The notes under the pieces: model-generated
What the model saw: only the letters and a program-made list of their open reading frames with translations
Told to the model about the DNA's origin: nothing
The model's database searches: none
Source of the DNA: Paraburkholderia madseniana
GTDB taxonomy: Bacteria; Pseudomonadota; Gammaproteobacteria; Burkholderiales; Burkholderiaceae
DNA: 64,000 bases
Reading direction: 5' to 3'
Assembly (NCBI RefSeq): GCF_009690905.1
Contig: NZ_VOSW01000056.1
Location: 1-64,000 of the forward strand
Program-made: the position numbers and the translations under genes
Shown here: piece by piece, positions 1 through 8,361 of the stretch
How positions within the stretch are numbered: the first letter of the stretch is position 1
Layout of the letters: every line of letters begins with the position of its first letter

Positions 1-84
1 TGACCTGAGGAGCGAAAATCACTGACCATAAAGTGTCAATGATGTCCCCGCACGTCTGTCAACCATGTCCCCGGTCTATACACA
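1..84. mobile_element. Terminal remnant of an IS21-family insertion sequence
   Basis: Two near-identical direct copies of a motif of the form TGTCAAnnATGTCCCCG occur about 22 bases apart (about 36-52 and 58-74). They are followed by a likely outer tip whose complement begins TGTGTATAGACCGGGG. Repeated short motifs next to a TG-starting tip are typical of IS21 (istA/istB) ends. No transposase reading frame is visible to the right, so the element body would lie left of the window or is lost. The tip position is judged by eye. Confidence 0.55.
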
Positions 85-208
85 GCCGGCAAAGAGAAGT
101 AGGTGCCGCCCCGCACAGGGGCAACGCCAATAGACCACTAACAATGCAAGGAAAGGCCAACACCATAGGAACACTGACAATGCCGCCGCCAAAGGCAAAA
201 ACCCAACC

Positions 209-1576
209 TTAATCTATTGCCTTCCCAGCAGTCTCCCGCATAAACGGCAACGGCAACAACGACACAACCCCACACCCAATCAAATACCAGGCAGGCGCCA
301 GATTACTCCCCGAAATCTGAATCAACCAGGTAGCAAAAAACTGCGCAAACCCACCAAAAATCGAAACCCCTAAACAATAAACAATCGACATCCCGGTAGC
401 GCGAATCTCGCGCGGAAACATCTCGGGCAACATGACGATATTGGGCACAGCCGTAAAAGCGACAAACACAGCCAGCACAGCAACAACAGACAACAAAACA
501 GGCACCGTAGGCGAAGCATTGATAATCATGAACGCCGGATACACGGCAACAATCAGCAACACCCGCGAAATCCACAAAACACGTTTACGCCCCACCCGAT
601 CGGACAACGCCCCCGCAAACGGCGAGCAAATCACCGTCACCACCGCCGCGGTCCACGCGGCCCACAACGCCGACGACATCGGCAAATGCAAAATCCGAAT
701 CGCGTAGGTAGACAGATAAAACAGCACGATGTAATTCGCCGCCGTGCCGCCAATGGTCGTCAGCACCCCCGTCGTGATCACCCGCGAATGCTCGCGAAAC
801 AGCCTGCGAACCGGCTGTGCATCAGGCGCCTGGGCCGCCGAAACCGTGCCGTCTTCCACGCCCGGCAACGTTTCGTCCAGATGCCGCCGGATGTAAATAC
901 CAATCGGCCCCATCGCCATGCCGATCACAAACGGCACGCGCCAGCCCCAGCTCTCCAGCGCAGCAGTGGACAGCGCCGCCGCCAACGCAACACCCAGCAG
1001 CGAGCCGCATACCGTGTTCAACCCTTGGCTCACAAACTGCCAGCTTCCGTAGAACCCGCGCGTCTTGTCGCTGCCATATTCAAGCAGCAACGAGGTCGAT
1101 GCGCCGACCTCGCCGCCCAGCGCGAAGCCCTGAATTAATCGCGCAAGAATCACCAGCAGCGGCGCGGCGATGCCGATCGCCGCATACGTCGGCGCGAATG
1201 CGATGATCGCCGAGCCGAGCGTCATCAGCCACAGCGTGAGACTCATCGCGGCCTTGCGGCCGGCACGGTCAGCATAGCCGCCGAGCACAATGCCGCCCAC
1301 CGGACGCATGATGAATCCCACGCCGAACGTGCCGGCGGCCAGCATCAGTTGCGCAAGCTGCCCTTCCACCGGGAAATACAGCTTGCCGATGATCGTCGCG
1401 AAGAAACTGTAGATCGTAAAATCGAAAAACTCGAGGCCGTTGCCGAGCGTGATCGCAGCAATCGCTTTGGCGTGGCTCGTGCGTTTGGCCGGCGGCGTGG
1501 CCGACGCGCCAGCGAGATTCAACGCGTCGGTGCCTGCTGGTTGCGGTGTAGCGGAATAGTCCATCTGTGTCTCCAT
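209..1576 (-). CDS. MFS transporter of the metabolite:H+ symporter (MHS) family
   Basis: A 455-residue, 12-helix inner-membrane secondary transporter. The N-terminal LGNGLEFFDFTIYSFF segment and the loop 2-3 motif GGYADRAGRKAAM are hallmarks of the MHS branch (proline/betaine, citrate, alpha-ketoglutarate and shikimate carriers). A second DRVGRKR copy sits in the C-terminal half. The start at 1576 is chosen because GGGAGGA precedes the ATG by a few bases; the frame is open further upstream but there is no Shine-Dalgarno there. It lies 152 bases downstream of an M20 amidohydrolase on the same strand, so it probably imports that enzyme's substrate. The substrate cannot be read from the sequence. 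Confidence 0.88.
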   Translation of the reverse strand: METQMDYSATPQPAGTDALNLAGASATPPAKRTSHAKAIAAITLGNGLEFFDFTIYSFFATIIGKLYFPVEGQLAQLMLAAGTFGVGFIMRPVGGIVLGGYADRAGRKAAMSLTLWLMTLGSAIIAFAPTYAAIGIAAPLLVILARLIQGFALGGEVGASTSLLLEYGSDKTRGFYGSWQFVSQGLNTVCGSLLGVALAAALSTAALESWGWRVPFVIGMAMGPIGIYIRRHLDETLPGVEDGTVSAAQAPDAQPVRRLFREHSRVITTGVLTTIGGTAANYIVLFYLSTYAIRILHLPMSSALWAAWTAAVVTVICSPFAGALSDRVGRKRVLWISRVLLIVAVYPAFMIINASPTVPVLLSVVAVLAVFVAFTAVPNIVMLPEMFPREIRATGMSIVYCLGVSIFGGFAQFFATWLIQISGSNLAPAWYLIGCGVVSLLPLPFMRETAGKAID

Positions 1577-1728
1577 GGTGTCCTCCCTGCTGATGCGCGG
1601 CCCTGCGGTCTTGTGCGCCTGAGAGCAAAGGACGGCCTGACTGGCCCCAACACGGCCTTGATGGCCCCGCTGGTCTTCGTGACCCTCGGAGCCTTGCACG
1701 GCCTCAGTTCAATCCGATGGCACCCGGC

Positions 1729-2901
1729 TCAGACGAGGAACGTCTGCGCAAGCCGCACCCAATAGGCCGCGCCGGTAGCGAGACAGTCGTCGTTGAAGTC
1801 ATAGCCCGGGTTGTGGACCATGCAGCCGCCCTCGCCATCGCCATTGCCGATGATCAGGTAACTGCCCGGGCAACGCTCCAGCAGGAACGCGAAGTCTTCA
1901 CTGCCGGTCAACGGTTGCATGTCGGCGATCAAACCGTCTTCGCCGAGCCAGTCGAGCGCGACCTGCCGTGCGAGACTGGTCATCTGCGCATCGTTGACCA
2001 GCACCGGATACCGTCGCTGATAGTCCACATGCGCTCGCGCGCCGAACACCGCCGCCTGCCCGCAGGCAACCGCCGTGATGCGCTCCTGCAAATAGTTGCG
2101 AACCTCGGGCTTCAGCGCGCGCACGGACAGGCGCATCTCCGCGGTTTCAGGAATCACGTTCGGTGCTTCACCGGCGTGAATCGCGCCGACGGTGATGATC
2201 GCCATGTCGAGCGGTGCAATGTTGCGCGACACGATCGACTGCAAGGCCAGCACGATCTGCGCGCACACCACCACGGGATCGACCGCCTTGTGCGGCACCG
2301 CGCCATGACCGCCGCGGCCAGTCACCTTGATGATCACCGTATCGGACGACGCCATGAACGAGCCCGGCAGGAAACCGAACTTGCCCGTCGGAAAACCGGG
2401 CATGTTGTGCATCGCGAAGACCGCGTCGCACGGAAACTTGTCGAACAGGCCGTCTTCGAGCATTTTCTTCGCGCCGGCCTGACCTTCTTCAGCGGGCTGG
2501 AAAATCAGGTTCAACGTGCCGTCGAAACTCTTTTCCTGCGCCAGATGCTTGGCTGCCGCCAGCAGGATCGCCGTGTGCCCGTCATGGCCGCATGCGTGCA
2601 TCTTGCCGGGGACGGTGCTCGCGTACGGCAGGCCGGTCGTCTCATGAATCGGCAGTGCGTCCATGTCGGCGCGCAGGCCGAGTTTGCGCGTGCCGCTGCC
2701 TACTTTCAGTTGCCCTACAACGCCGGTCTGACCCAGCCCGCGATGCACGGTGTAGCCCCACTCCTGCAAGCGTTCCGCGACCAGGTCGCCGGTGGCGAAC
2801 TCTTCGTAAGCCAGTTCGGGCTGCGCGTGGATGCGGCGGCGCAGCGCGATCATTTCGTCTTCGAGTTCGGCGATGCCCGCCGGGATGGCCATGGTGTTCA
2901 C
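1729..2901 (-). CDS. M20-family amidohydrolase (aminoacylase/hippurate hydrolase type)
   Basis: About 390 residues of a peptidase family M20 metal-dependent amidohydrolase that cleaves N-acyl or N-aroyl amino acids in the cytoplasm. Visible motifs are GLRADMDALPI, HACGHDGHTAILL, the PAEEGQAGAK segment with the catalytic Glu pair, MHNMPGFPTG, and near the C-terminus GSEDFAFLLE. Together these supply the metal ligands of the family. The dimerisation domain segment GRGGHGAVPHKAVDPV is intact. The start is taken as GTG at 2901, since GGAGA lies 7 bases before it; an ATG three codons later (2892) is the alternative. It probably forms an operon with the MHS transporter, and the LysR gene is divergent. 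This resembles the logic of the abg p-aminobenzoyl-glutamate locus, but the substrate is not known. Confidence 0.88.
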   Translation of the reverse strand: MNTMAIPAGIAELEDEMIALRRRIHAQPELAYEEFATGDLVAERLQEWGYTVHRGLGQTGVVGQLKVGSGTRKLGLRADMDALPIHETTGLPYASTVPGKMHACGHDGHTAILLAAAKHLAQEKSFDGTLNLIFQPAEEGQAGAKKMLEDGLFDKFPCDAVFAMHNMPGFPTGKFGFLPGSFMASSDTVIIKVTGRGGHGAVPHKAVDPVVVCAQIVLALQSIVSRNIAPLDMAIITVGAIHAGEAPNVIPETAEMRLSVRALKPEVRNYLQERITAVACGQAAVFGARAHVDYQRRYPVLVNDAQMTSLARQVALDWLGEDGLIADMQPLTGSEDFAFLLERCPGSYLIIGNGDGEGGCMVHNPGYDFNDDCLATGAAYWVRLAQTFLV

Positions 2902-3019
2902 GATGTTGTCTCCGTCGATGAAAGCGTGAACCGAGCATAACCACGCCGATTTTCCAGCGGCAGGCGTAGAATCGTTGCGCCAGCAACCAGCGGTTGCCAC
3001 CCATGTACGGGTTTTCCAG

Positions 3020-3970
3020 ATGAAACTGCATCAACTCAGCACCTTAGCGGCCATTGCGGATACCGGCAGTATCCGGGCCGCCGCCCGTTCGCTCGAGCTT
3101 TCGCCGGCCGCCGTGACCAAGGCCATGCGCGAACTGGAAGCCGATCTGCACGCGCCGTTGCTGGTGCGCGGCGCGAGCGGCGTCGCGTTCACGGAGTTCG
3201 GCCGCGCGCTGGTCGTGCATGCGCGGCTGGTGCTCGGTCAGTTGCAGCGCGCAGAAGCGGAGATCGAGGCGATGCGCGGCGCAGCGGCCGGCAAACTGTC
3301 GATCGGCGTCACACCGTGGGTGGCGCTGACATTCCTGCCGCCCACGGTGCAGCGGTTCCGGCAACGCATGCCGGAGGTCCAACTGGAATTCTTCGAGGGT
3401 CTGTTGGCGGTCGTGCAACCGCGCTTGCGCGACGGCAGCCTCGATTTTTCGATTGGCCGTCCTCCGCCTGCTTCGCCGCAATCGGAGTTTCACAACGTAC
3501 CGCTGTTTTCCACGCATTCGGCGGTGGTCGCGCGCCGCGATCATCCCAAGGCGGGTTGCCGCACGCTGCTCGAACTGGAAGACGCCGAATGGGTATTGAA
3601 CTGGGACCCCGCCAGCCGCGAGTCGATCTCGGACAATCTGTTCCGCAAGCGCGGCATGAAGGTGCCGCACACGATCCATCTCGCGCATTCGCTCGCGGTC
3701 GTGCTCGGCTTGCTCGCGCAAACGGACATGCTCAGCATTTTTCCGTGGCCGCTCGTCGAGGTGAGCATCGCGAAGGAGAATCTGTGGGCGCTGCCCTTGC
3801 GCGAGACGGTGGATGAAACCATCGTCAGCATCACGTCACGCCGCGGCGCGCCGACGAGTCCGGCGGCCACGTGTTTTCTCGAGTGTTTGCGTGAAGTCGT
3901 CGACGAAGGTGCGCGCTCGCAAGACCCCGAGCTGCGCCGGCTGTTTCATTCGATCGAACTGCTGCTGTAG
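3020..3970 (+). CDS. LysR-family transcriptional regulator
   Basis: A 316-residue LysR-type regulator. The N-terminal winged helix-turn-helix is seen in residues about 1-60 (HQLSTLAAIADTGSIRAAAR, then SPAAVTKAMRELE). It is followed by the effector-binding periplasmic-protein-like domain. It is transcribed away from the M20 amidohydrolase across about 120 bases, the usual arrangement for a LysR protein controlling its neighbour, so the M20-MHS operon is the likely target. The intergenic segment includes TTGCGCCAGCAA, a small dyad that could be part of a LysR box. The ATG at 3020 is chosen from the typical distance to the helix-turn-helix; its ribosome-binding site is weak. Confidence 0.88.
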   Translation: MKLHQLSTLAAIADTGSIRAAARSLELSPAAVTKAMRELEADLHAPLLVRGASGVAFTEFGRALVVHARLVLGQLQRAEAEIEAMRGAAAGKLSIGVTPWVALTFLPPTVQRFRQRMPEVQLEFFEGLLAVVQPRLRDGSLDFSIGRPPPASPQSEFHNVPLFSTHSAVVARRDHPKAGCRTLLELEDAEWVLNWDPASRESISDNLFRKRGMKVPHTIHLAHSLAVVLGLLAQTDMLSIFPWPLVEVSIAKENLWALPLRETVDETIVSITSRRGAPTSPAATCFLECLREVVDEGARSQDPELRRLFHSIELLL

Positions 3971-4078
3971 TGACGTGACCGAATCGCGTTGTTGAGCAAC
4001 GTCACGGGCCAGCGTGGCTTCATCGCATTCAAACAGGCGAGGTACGGTCGCCCGCTACTACCTGGGTTGCTGGCCGGA

Positions 4079-4537
4079 TTACTGGCTGGATAAATGCTTC
4101 TGCAGATACGGCACGAAGCCGTTTTGCGTCGGACCGATCTGCTTGACGCAATCATCGTAGTCAGAGCCCATCGCGCGATCCTGGCCATACATGCCACGGC
4201 ACTGCGCGTACAGCGTGATCGTTGCCCCGCTGCCCTTGGCCACGCGCGTGGCCGAAAAGACCGCATGGCCCGAGCGGTTCGGAACATCGGTCTCGATCGC
4301 TACCGCGTCCGCGCGGACGATCGACGTGGAAGAATGCGCCGCCACATAGTCCTTCGTAAGCGACCAGGCCTTGTCGCACTGCGCCTGATCCGCGCACCCG
4401 ACCGCAGCGTTACGCTGCGCGCTATCGAGCAGGTTCTCTGAGCGGGTAAAGTCGCGCGCCTGCGCCTCCTGTTTTTCGGCGGACATGCAGCCGCTCAGGG
4501 CAAGCGCAGCAAGCGCAATAGCGATAGTCGTTTTCAC
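4079..4537 (-). CDS. Small putative lipoprotein of unknown function
   Basis: 152 residues with a short signal sequence ending in the lipobox LALSGC (Cys about residue 17), so the mature protein is probably lipid-anchored in the envelope. The rest is soluble and has several cysteines (GCADQAQC, AQCRGMYG, YDDCVKQ) that could form disulfides. I do not recognise the family. It stands alone between a LysR gene and an aldehyde dehydrogenase gene. Confidence 0.75.
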   Translation of the reverse strand: MKTTIAIALAALALSGCMSAEKQEAQARDFTRSENLLDSAQRNAAVGCADQAQCDKAWSLTKDYVAAHSSTSIVRADAVAIETDVPNRSGHAVFSATRVAKGSGATITLYAQCRGMYGQDRAMGSDYDDCVKQIGPTQNGFVPYLQKHLSSQ

Positions 4538-4621
4538 AGGTTCAAGATCCGATGGCGAATTCCGGCAAAGATTATAGACGCCCGCAAACGGCGTTCGCAG
4601 ATTGGAACAGCCATCGGAAAA

Positions 4622-4656
4622 CTGCCGGCGCGGTGACGTCCCTCACCGCCCGGCAG
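4622..4656 (-). terminator. Rho-independent terminator of the aldehyde dehydrogenase gene
   Basis: A long hairpin with an outer arm CTGCCGG/CCGGCAG, a one-base bulge and an inner arm GCGGTGA/TCACCGC around a 6-base loop. On the minus strand it begins 11 bases past the stop codon and is followed by AGTTTTCC. Confidence 0.75.
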
Positions 4657-4666
4657 TCACGCAGCG

Positions 4667-6103
4667 TCAGCTCGCGTAACCCACTACGCCCTTGATCTCC
4701 AGAAAATCCTCGAGACCGAACTCGCCGTACTCGCGGCCATTGCCCGATTGCTTGAAGCCGCCGAACGGCGCATCGGGGCTGTAGTCCGCGTAGTTCAGAT
4801 AGATCGTGCCGGTACGCAGGCGCTTCGCCACCGCATGCGCGTGCTCGATCGAGGCGGATTGCACATAGCCCGCGAGGCCGTAGAGGCTGTCGTTGGCCAT
4901 CGCGATCGCCTGGTCTTCGGTGTCGTAGCCGAGGATCGACAGCACCGGCCCGAAGATCTCTTCGCGCGCAATCGTCATGGTCGGCGTGACATTGCCGAAC
5001 ACCGTCGGGCGCACGAAGTAACCATCCTTCAATCCTTCAGGACGGCCCGGCCCGCCGGCCACCAGCGTAGCGCCCTCTTCAACGCCCACGCCGATCAGCC
5101 GCTGGATCTTGTCGAACTGCTGCTCGCTGATGACCGGCCCGAGATCGATGCCCTTCGCATCCGCAGGACCGACGACGAGTGCTTCAGCCGCTTCCTTCGC
5201 ATACGCCAATGCCTCGGCGAGGCGTGCGCGCGGCACGAACATGCGCGTGGGCGCATCGCACGACTGGCCGCTGTTGTCGAAACACGCACGGGCGCCGCGC
5301 ATCACAGCCTGTTTCAGATCGGCATCTTCGAGAATCAGGTTGGCCGATTTGCCGCCCAGTTCCTGGTGCACGCGCTTGACCGTGTCCGCCGAGGCCTTGG
5401 CGACCTGCACGCCCGCACGCGTCGAACCGGTGAACGACATCATGTCGATGTCCGGATGACGCGACATCGCCTCGCCCACCGTTGCGCCTTCGCCGTTGAC
5501 GAGGTTGAACACGCCGGCCGGCACACCCGCTTCGTCGAGGATCTCGGCGAAGATGATGCCGGAGAGCGGCGCCAGTTCCGAAGGCTTGAGCACCATCGTG
5601 CAGCCGGCCGCGAGCGCGGGCACGACCTTGGTGGCGATCTGCAAGGCCGGCCAGTTCCACGGCGTAATCAGCCCGCACACGCCGACCGCTTCCTTGCGGA
5701 TCAGAATGCTGCTCTTCACGTACTCGAATTCGAACGTGTCGAGCGTGCGGATCATCGTCTCCAGATGCGCAACGCCGGTCCACGCCTGCGCGTCGTTCGC
5801 ATATTGCAGCGGTGCGCCCATCTCGCGGCTGATCGCATGCACCATGTCGTCATAGCGCTTGCGGTACACGTCGAGGATCGCTTGCAGCAAATCGATTCGC
5901 TGCGCGATCGTCGTCTCGCTGTAGGCAGGAAAGGCACGCTTCGCCGCGGCCACGGCGCGGTCGACATCGGCCGCGCCGCCGAGCGAAATCTGCGCGAACG
6001 CGGTAGCCGTGGACGGATCGATCACGTCGAGCGTGGCGGCACCGGCCGGGTTTTGCGGATCGACCCACTGGCCGTCGATGTAAAACTGTTTGGCGTGTTG
6101 CAT
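4667..6103 (-). CDS. NAD(P)-dependent aldehyde dehydrogenase
   Basis: 478 residues, the normal length of the ALDH superfamily, oxidising an aldehyde to the acid in the cytoplasm. The catalytic elements are present: TPWNWPALQIATKVVPALAAG (cofactor domain), FTGSTRAG, HQELGGKSAN with the general-base Glu, and DNSGQSCDAPTRM with the nucleophilic Cys. The motif EEIFGPVL is also intact. The start at 6103 is preceded by AAAGGA. It is divergent from a cupin gene across about 208 bases. With the FAD oxidoreductase and permease downstream of the cupin, it could oxidise an aldehyde released from an amine, but the substrate is not determined by the sequence. Confidence 0.92.
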   Translation of the reverse strand: MQHAKQFYIDGQWVDPQNPAGAATLDVIDPSTATAFAQISLGGAADVDRAVAAAKRAFPAYSETTIAQRIDLLQAILDVYRKRYDDMVHAISREMGAPLQYANDAQAWTGVAHLETMIRTLDTFEFEYVKSSILIRKEAVGVCGLITPWNWPALQIATKVVPALAAGCTMVLKPSELAPLSGIIFAEILDEAGVPAGVFNLVNGEGATVGEAMSRHPDIDMMSFTGSTRAGVQVAKASADTVKRVHQELGGKSANLILEDADLKQAVMRGARACFDNSGQSCDAPTRMFVPRARLAEALAYAKEAAEALVVGPADAKGIDLGPVISEQQFDKIQRLIGVGVEEGATLVAGGPGRPEGLKDGYFVRPTVFGNVTPTMTIAREEIFGPVLSILGYDTEDQAIAMANDSLYGLAGYVQSASIEHAHAVAKRLRTGTIYLNYADYSPDAPFGGFKQSGNGREYGEFGLEDFLEIKGVVGYAS

Positions 6104-6311
6104 GGGCTTGTCCTTTACATGAATGGTTGGGTCAGACGTTGGGCCGGCAAAGCGCCCGAGAGCGGTATCGAATGCTTTACATCGACGCCGCTCAATCTGA
6201 ATGTCTTCAAATCGAAATTCATCGCTACGCAGCTTTGGCTCAGACTCCGGTTCTGCTTCGATTCCGTCATCGAATCCCTCGTCTTTGAATCAAATTAACC
6301 AGGAGAGACAC

Positions 6312-6683
6312 ATGAGCACCATCACTTTCACCCGCATCGACGCTAAAGGCCCCGGCGCTTCCGGCCTGAACCCCGCTCTGCACGATCCCGCCGACGTCAT
6401 CCTCGAAGGCGCCAAGGCACCGCACGCCCTCAACGCATTCTCCGACGCAAGCAACATGCTGTCCGCCGGCGTATGGCAATGCGATGCGGGCACGCTGAAG
6501 CTGGCCGACCTGCCGATCCACGAAGTCTGCGTGCTGATCGAAGGCGAAGTCGTCATCACCAGCGACGACGGCCGCAGCGAACGCTATGCCGCCGGCGACG
6601 CCTTCATCCTGCACAAGGGCTTCTCGGGCACGTGGCATATGCCGGTGGCGACCAAGAAGTACAGCATCGTGTACTGCGGTTGA
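6312..6683 (+). CDS. Small cupin-domain protein (Cupin_3/DUF861 type)
   Basis: 123 residues forming a single cupin beta-barrel. The region ADLPIHEVCVLIEGEVVITSD followed by AAGDAFILHKGFSGTWHMP matches the (S)-ureidoglycine aminohydrolase-like/DUF861 group. AGGAGA lies 6 bases before the ATG at 6312, which fixes the start. The gene ends at a strong terminator, so it is a monocistronic unit inside an otherwise minus-strand group. Members of this family often sit beside amine-catabolism dehydrogenases and oxidases; their enzymatic role is unclear. Confidence 0.85.
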   Translation: MSTITFTRIDAKGPGASGLNPALHDPADVILEGAKAPHALNAFSDASNMLSAGVWQCDAGTLKLADLPIHEVCVLIEGEVVITSDDGRSERYAAGDAFILHKGFSGTWHMPVATKKYSIVYCG

Positions 6684-6717
6684 TTCATACTGCATCGCAG
6701 CGTTGCTTCAACAAGAG

Positions 6718-6743
6718 CCGCACCCGTTAAGGTGCGGTTTTTT
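6718..6743 (+). terminator. Rho-independent terminator of the cupin gene
   Basis: A perfect 7-bp stem CCGCACC/GGTGCGG with loop CGTTAA, followed directly by six T residues on the plus strand, about 35 bases after the cupin stop codon. Confidence 0.92.
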
Positions 6744-6812
6744 CATTTCGGCTGCAATCAATAAAAAAGCCGTCGGGCACATCGATCACTACAGTGGCAA
6801 CCATAACGGCAA

Positions 6813-8204
6813 CTACATCGGGAAGCCCAGCGCCTTGATCGAATTGATCCAGAGACGCCGCCAGCCGCCGCGATCGTCGGCGCCGTCGAATGCGTTGAAG
6901 GTAATCTTCGCGGCGATCCAGCGCAACGGTTCCGGCGGAATGTACGACGGCCCTTTGCGCGAAATATCCAGCGACGTAATCAGCGTCTCCCGATTCCACA
7001 GCATGTCGAGGCCCATCTTCGCACCAAAGCGGCTGCCCGCCACCCCGAAACCCGTATAGCCCGCGACGAACACGCTTTTGCCGCCGTGATAGCGGCGCGC
7101 GAACACGGCGCCGCGTGAGCAGTAGTCGATCGGGCCACCCCATGCATGGGTGAAGCGCACGTCGTCCAGTTGCGGAAACGTGCGGTAGAACGCTTCGGCG
7201 AGCTTGTAGTATGTGCTCTCGTCACGATCCGCGGCCGGATTTGGATCGCCGCCGAAGTGATAGCTCACACGGCCGCCGAAGATAATCCGGTTGTCTTTGG
7301 TAAGACGGAAATAATTGAGTTGCGTACGCGTATCGTAGATGCCCTGGCGATTGTTCCAGCCGATGCGCGCCATCTGCTCGTCGCTCAAAGGAGCAGTCGC
7401 GATGATGTGATCGCGCACCTGCATCACGCGGCGCTTGATGTCGGTCACGCCCACGTCTGCCGTGCCGGTGCCAAGCAGCACGCGTGGCGTTTCGATGCTG
7501 CCCGCCTGGGTGTGCACCATCATCGTTGCGCCGAGATCTTCCATGCGCGTGATCGGCGAGTGTTCATGCAAACGCACACCGAGTTTCAGCGCGGCGGCCT
7601 TCAGTCCCCACGCGAGTTTCGCCGGATGAATCGTGCCGCTGCGATTGCGCGACCACATCGCGCCCGCGAACAGCGGTGAATCGAGTTGTTCGCGTGCGCC
7701 TTTGCTGTCGAGCAAAACGACATCATGCCCGTGGGCTACGTGGAGCTCGTAATCGCCTTTCAGATGATCGAGGTGCCCCGGATCGACGGCCACCGTCATC
7801 TCGCCATTCCATTCGACGTCCGCTTCAATGCCGTAACGCGTCAACGACTCCTTGAAACCGTCGAGGTTCTCCTGCCCCAGCTGTTCCAGCACGTCGAGGT
7901 CTTGCGGAAAGACCCGCGTTGCATTCGGCAGACCATGCATCACCGACGTGGAGATGATCCCGCCCGGACGACCCGATGCGCCGTAGGCCACCTTCCCCGC
8001 TTCGACCAGCACGACGTCGAGCGACGGGTCCGCTTCTTTCGCCTGAATCGCCGCCCACAAACCGGTGAACCCACCGCCAACGATCACCAGATCCGCGGAA
8101 GTCGGTCCGATCAATTCCCGTTCGACAGCCGGTGCACGCGGATTGTCCAGCCAGAACGGAAACAGCTTTACACCTTCAAACGCGCGCTTTACTGACTCGC
8201 TCAT
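6813..8204 (-). CDS. FAD-dependent oxidoreductase of the DAO family (amine-oxidase-like)
   Basis: 463 residues with an N-terminal Rossmann FAD-binding motif IVGGGFTGLWAAI (about residues 40-52) and the DAO fold continuing through GASGRPGGI and the C-terminal VAGYTGFGVAGSRFGAKM. The overall layout resembles gamma-glutamylputrescine oxidase (PuuB) and related secondary-amine oxidases, which release an aldehyde. The neighbouring aldehyde dehydrogenase and permease fit such a pathway. The true substrate is not certain. The start at 8204 has only a weak TAGGC before it. Confidence 0.85.
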   Translation of the reverse strand: MSESVKRAFEGVKLFPFWLDNPRAPAVERELIGPTSADLVIVGGGFTGLWAAIQAKEADPSLDVVLVEAGKVAYGASGRPGGIISTSVMHGLPNATRVFPQDLDVLEQLGQENLDGFKESLTRYGIEADVEWNGEMTVAVDPGHLDHLKGDYELHVAHGHDVVLLDSKGAREQLDSPLFAGAMWSRNRSGTIHPAKLAWGLKAAALKLGVRLHEHSPITRMEDLGATMMVHTQAGSIETPRVLLGTGTADVGVTDIKRRVMQVRDHIIATAPLSDEQMARIGWNNRQGIYDTRTQLNYFRLTKDNRIIFGGRVSYHFGGDPNPAADRDESTYYKLAEAFYRTFPQLDDVRFTHAWGGPIDYCSRGAVFARRYHGGKSVFVAGYTGFGVAGSRFGAKMGLDMLWNRETLITSLDISRKGPSYIPPEPLRWIAAKITFNAFDGADDRGGWRRLWINSIKALGFPM

Positions 8205-8361
8205 TGTGTTTGCCTACTCAACTTGAATACCATTGCATTTGCTGCGCGACTGTTGCTTCGGTGCGGCCTTGGTGGCGCTTCGACGCAGCTTCTAATGCCA
8301 CCTCGATTGCCCTCGGCGAAGTCTCACTGCGCCTTGCACTGAGCGCCTCGAACCGCACGAT

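Noticed and set aside
686..1138. Long plus-strand open frame inside the MHS transporter gene
   Set aside because: High-GC antisense frame with Arg/Gln/His-rich composition and no Shine-Dalgarno; the minus strand encodes a clear transporter.
4748..6298. 516-codon plus-strand frame over the aldehyde dehydrogenase gene
   Set aside because: Rich in His/Arg/Asp shadow codons and opposite to an unmistakable ALDH; no family-like motifs.
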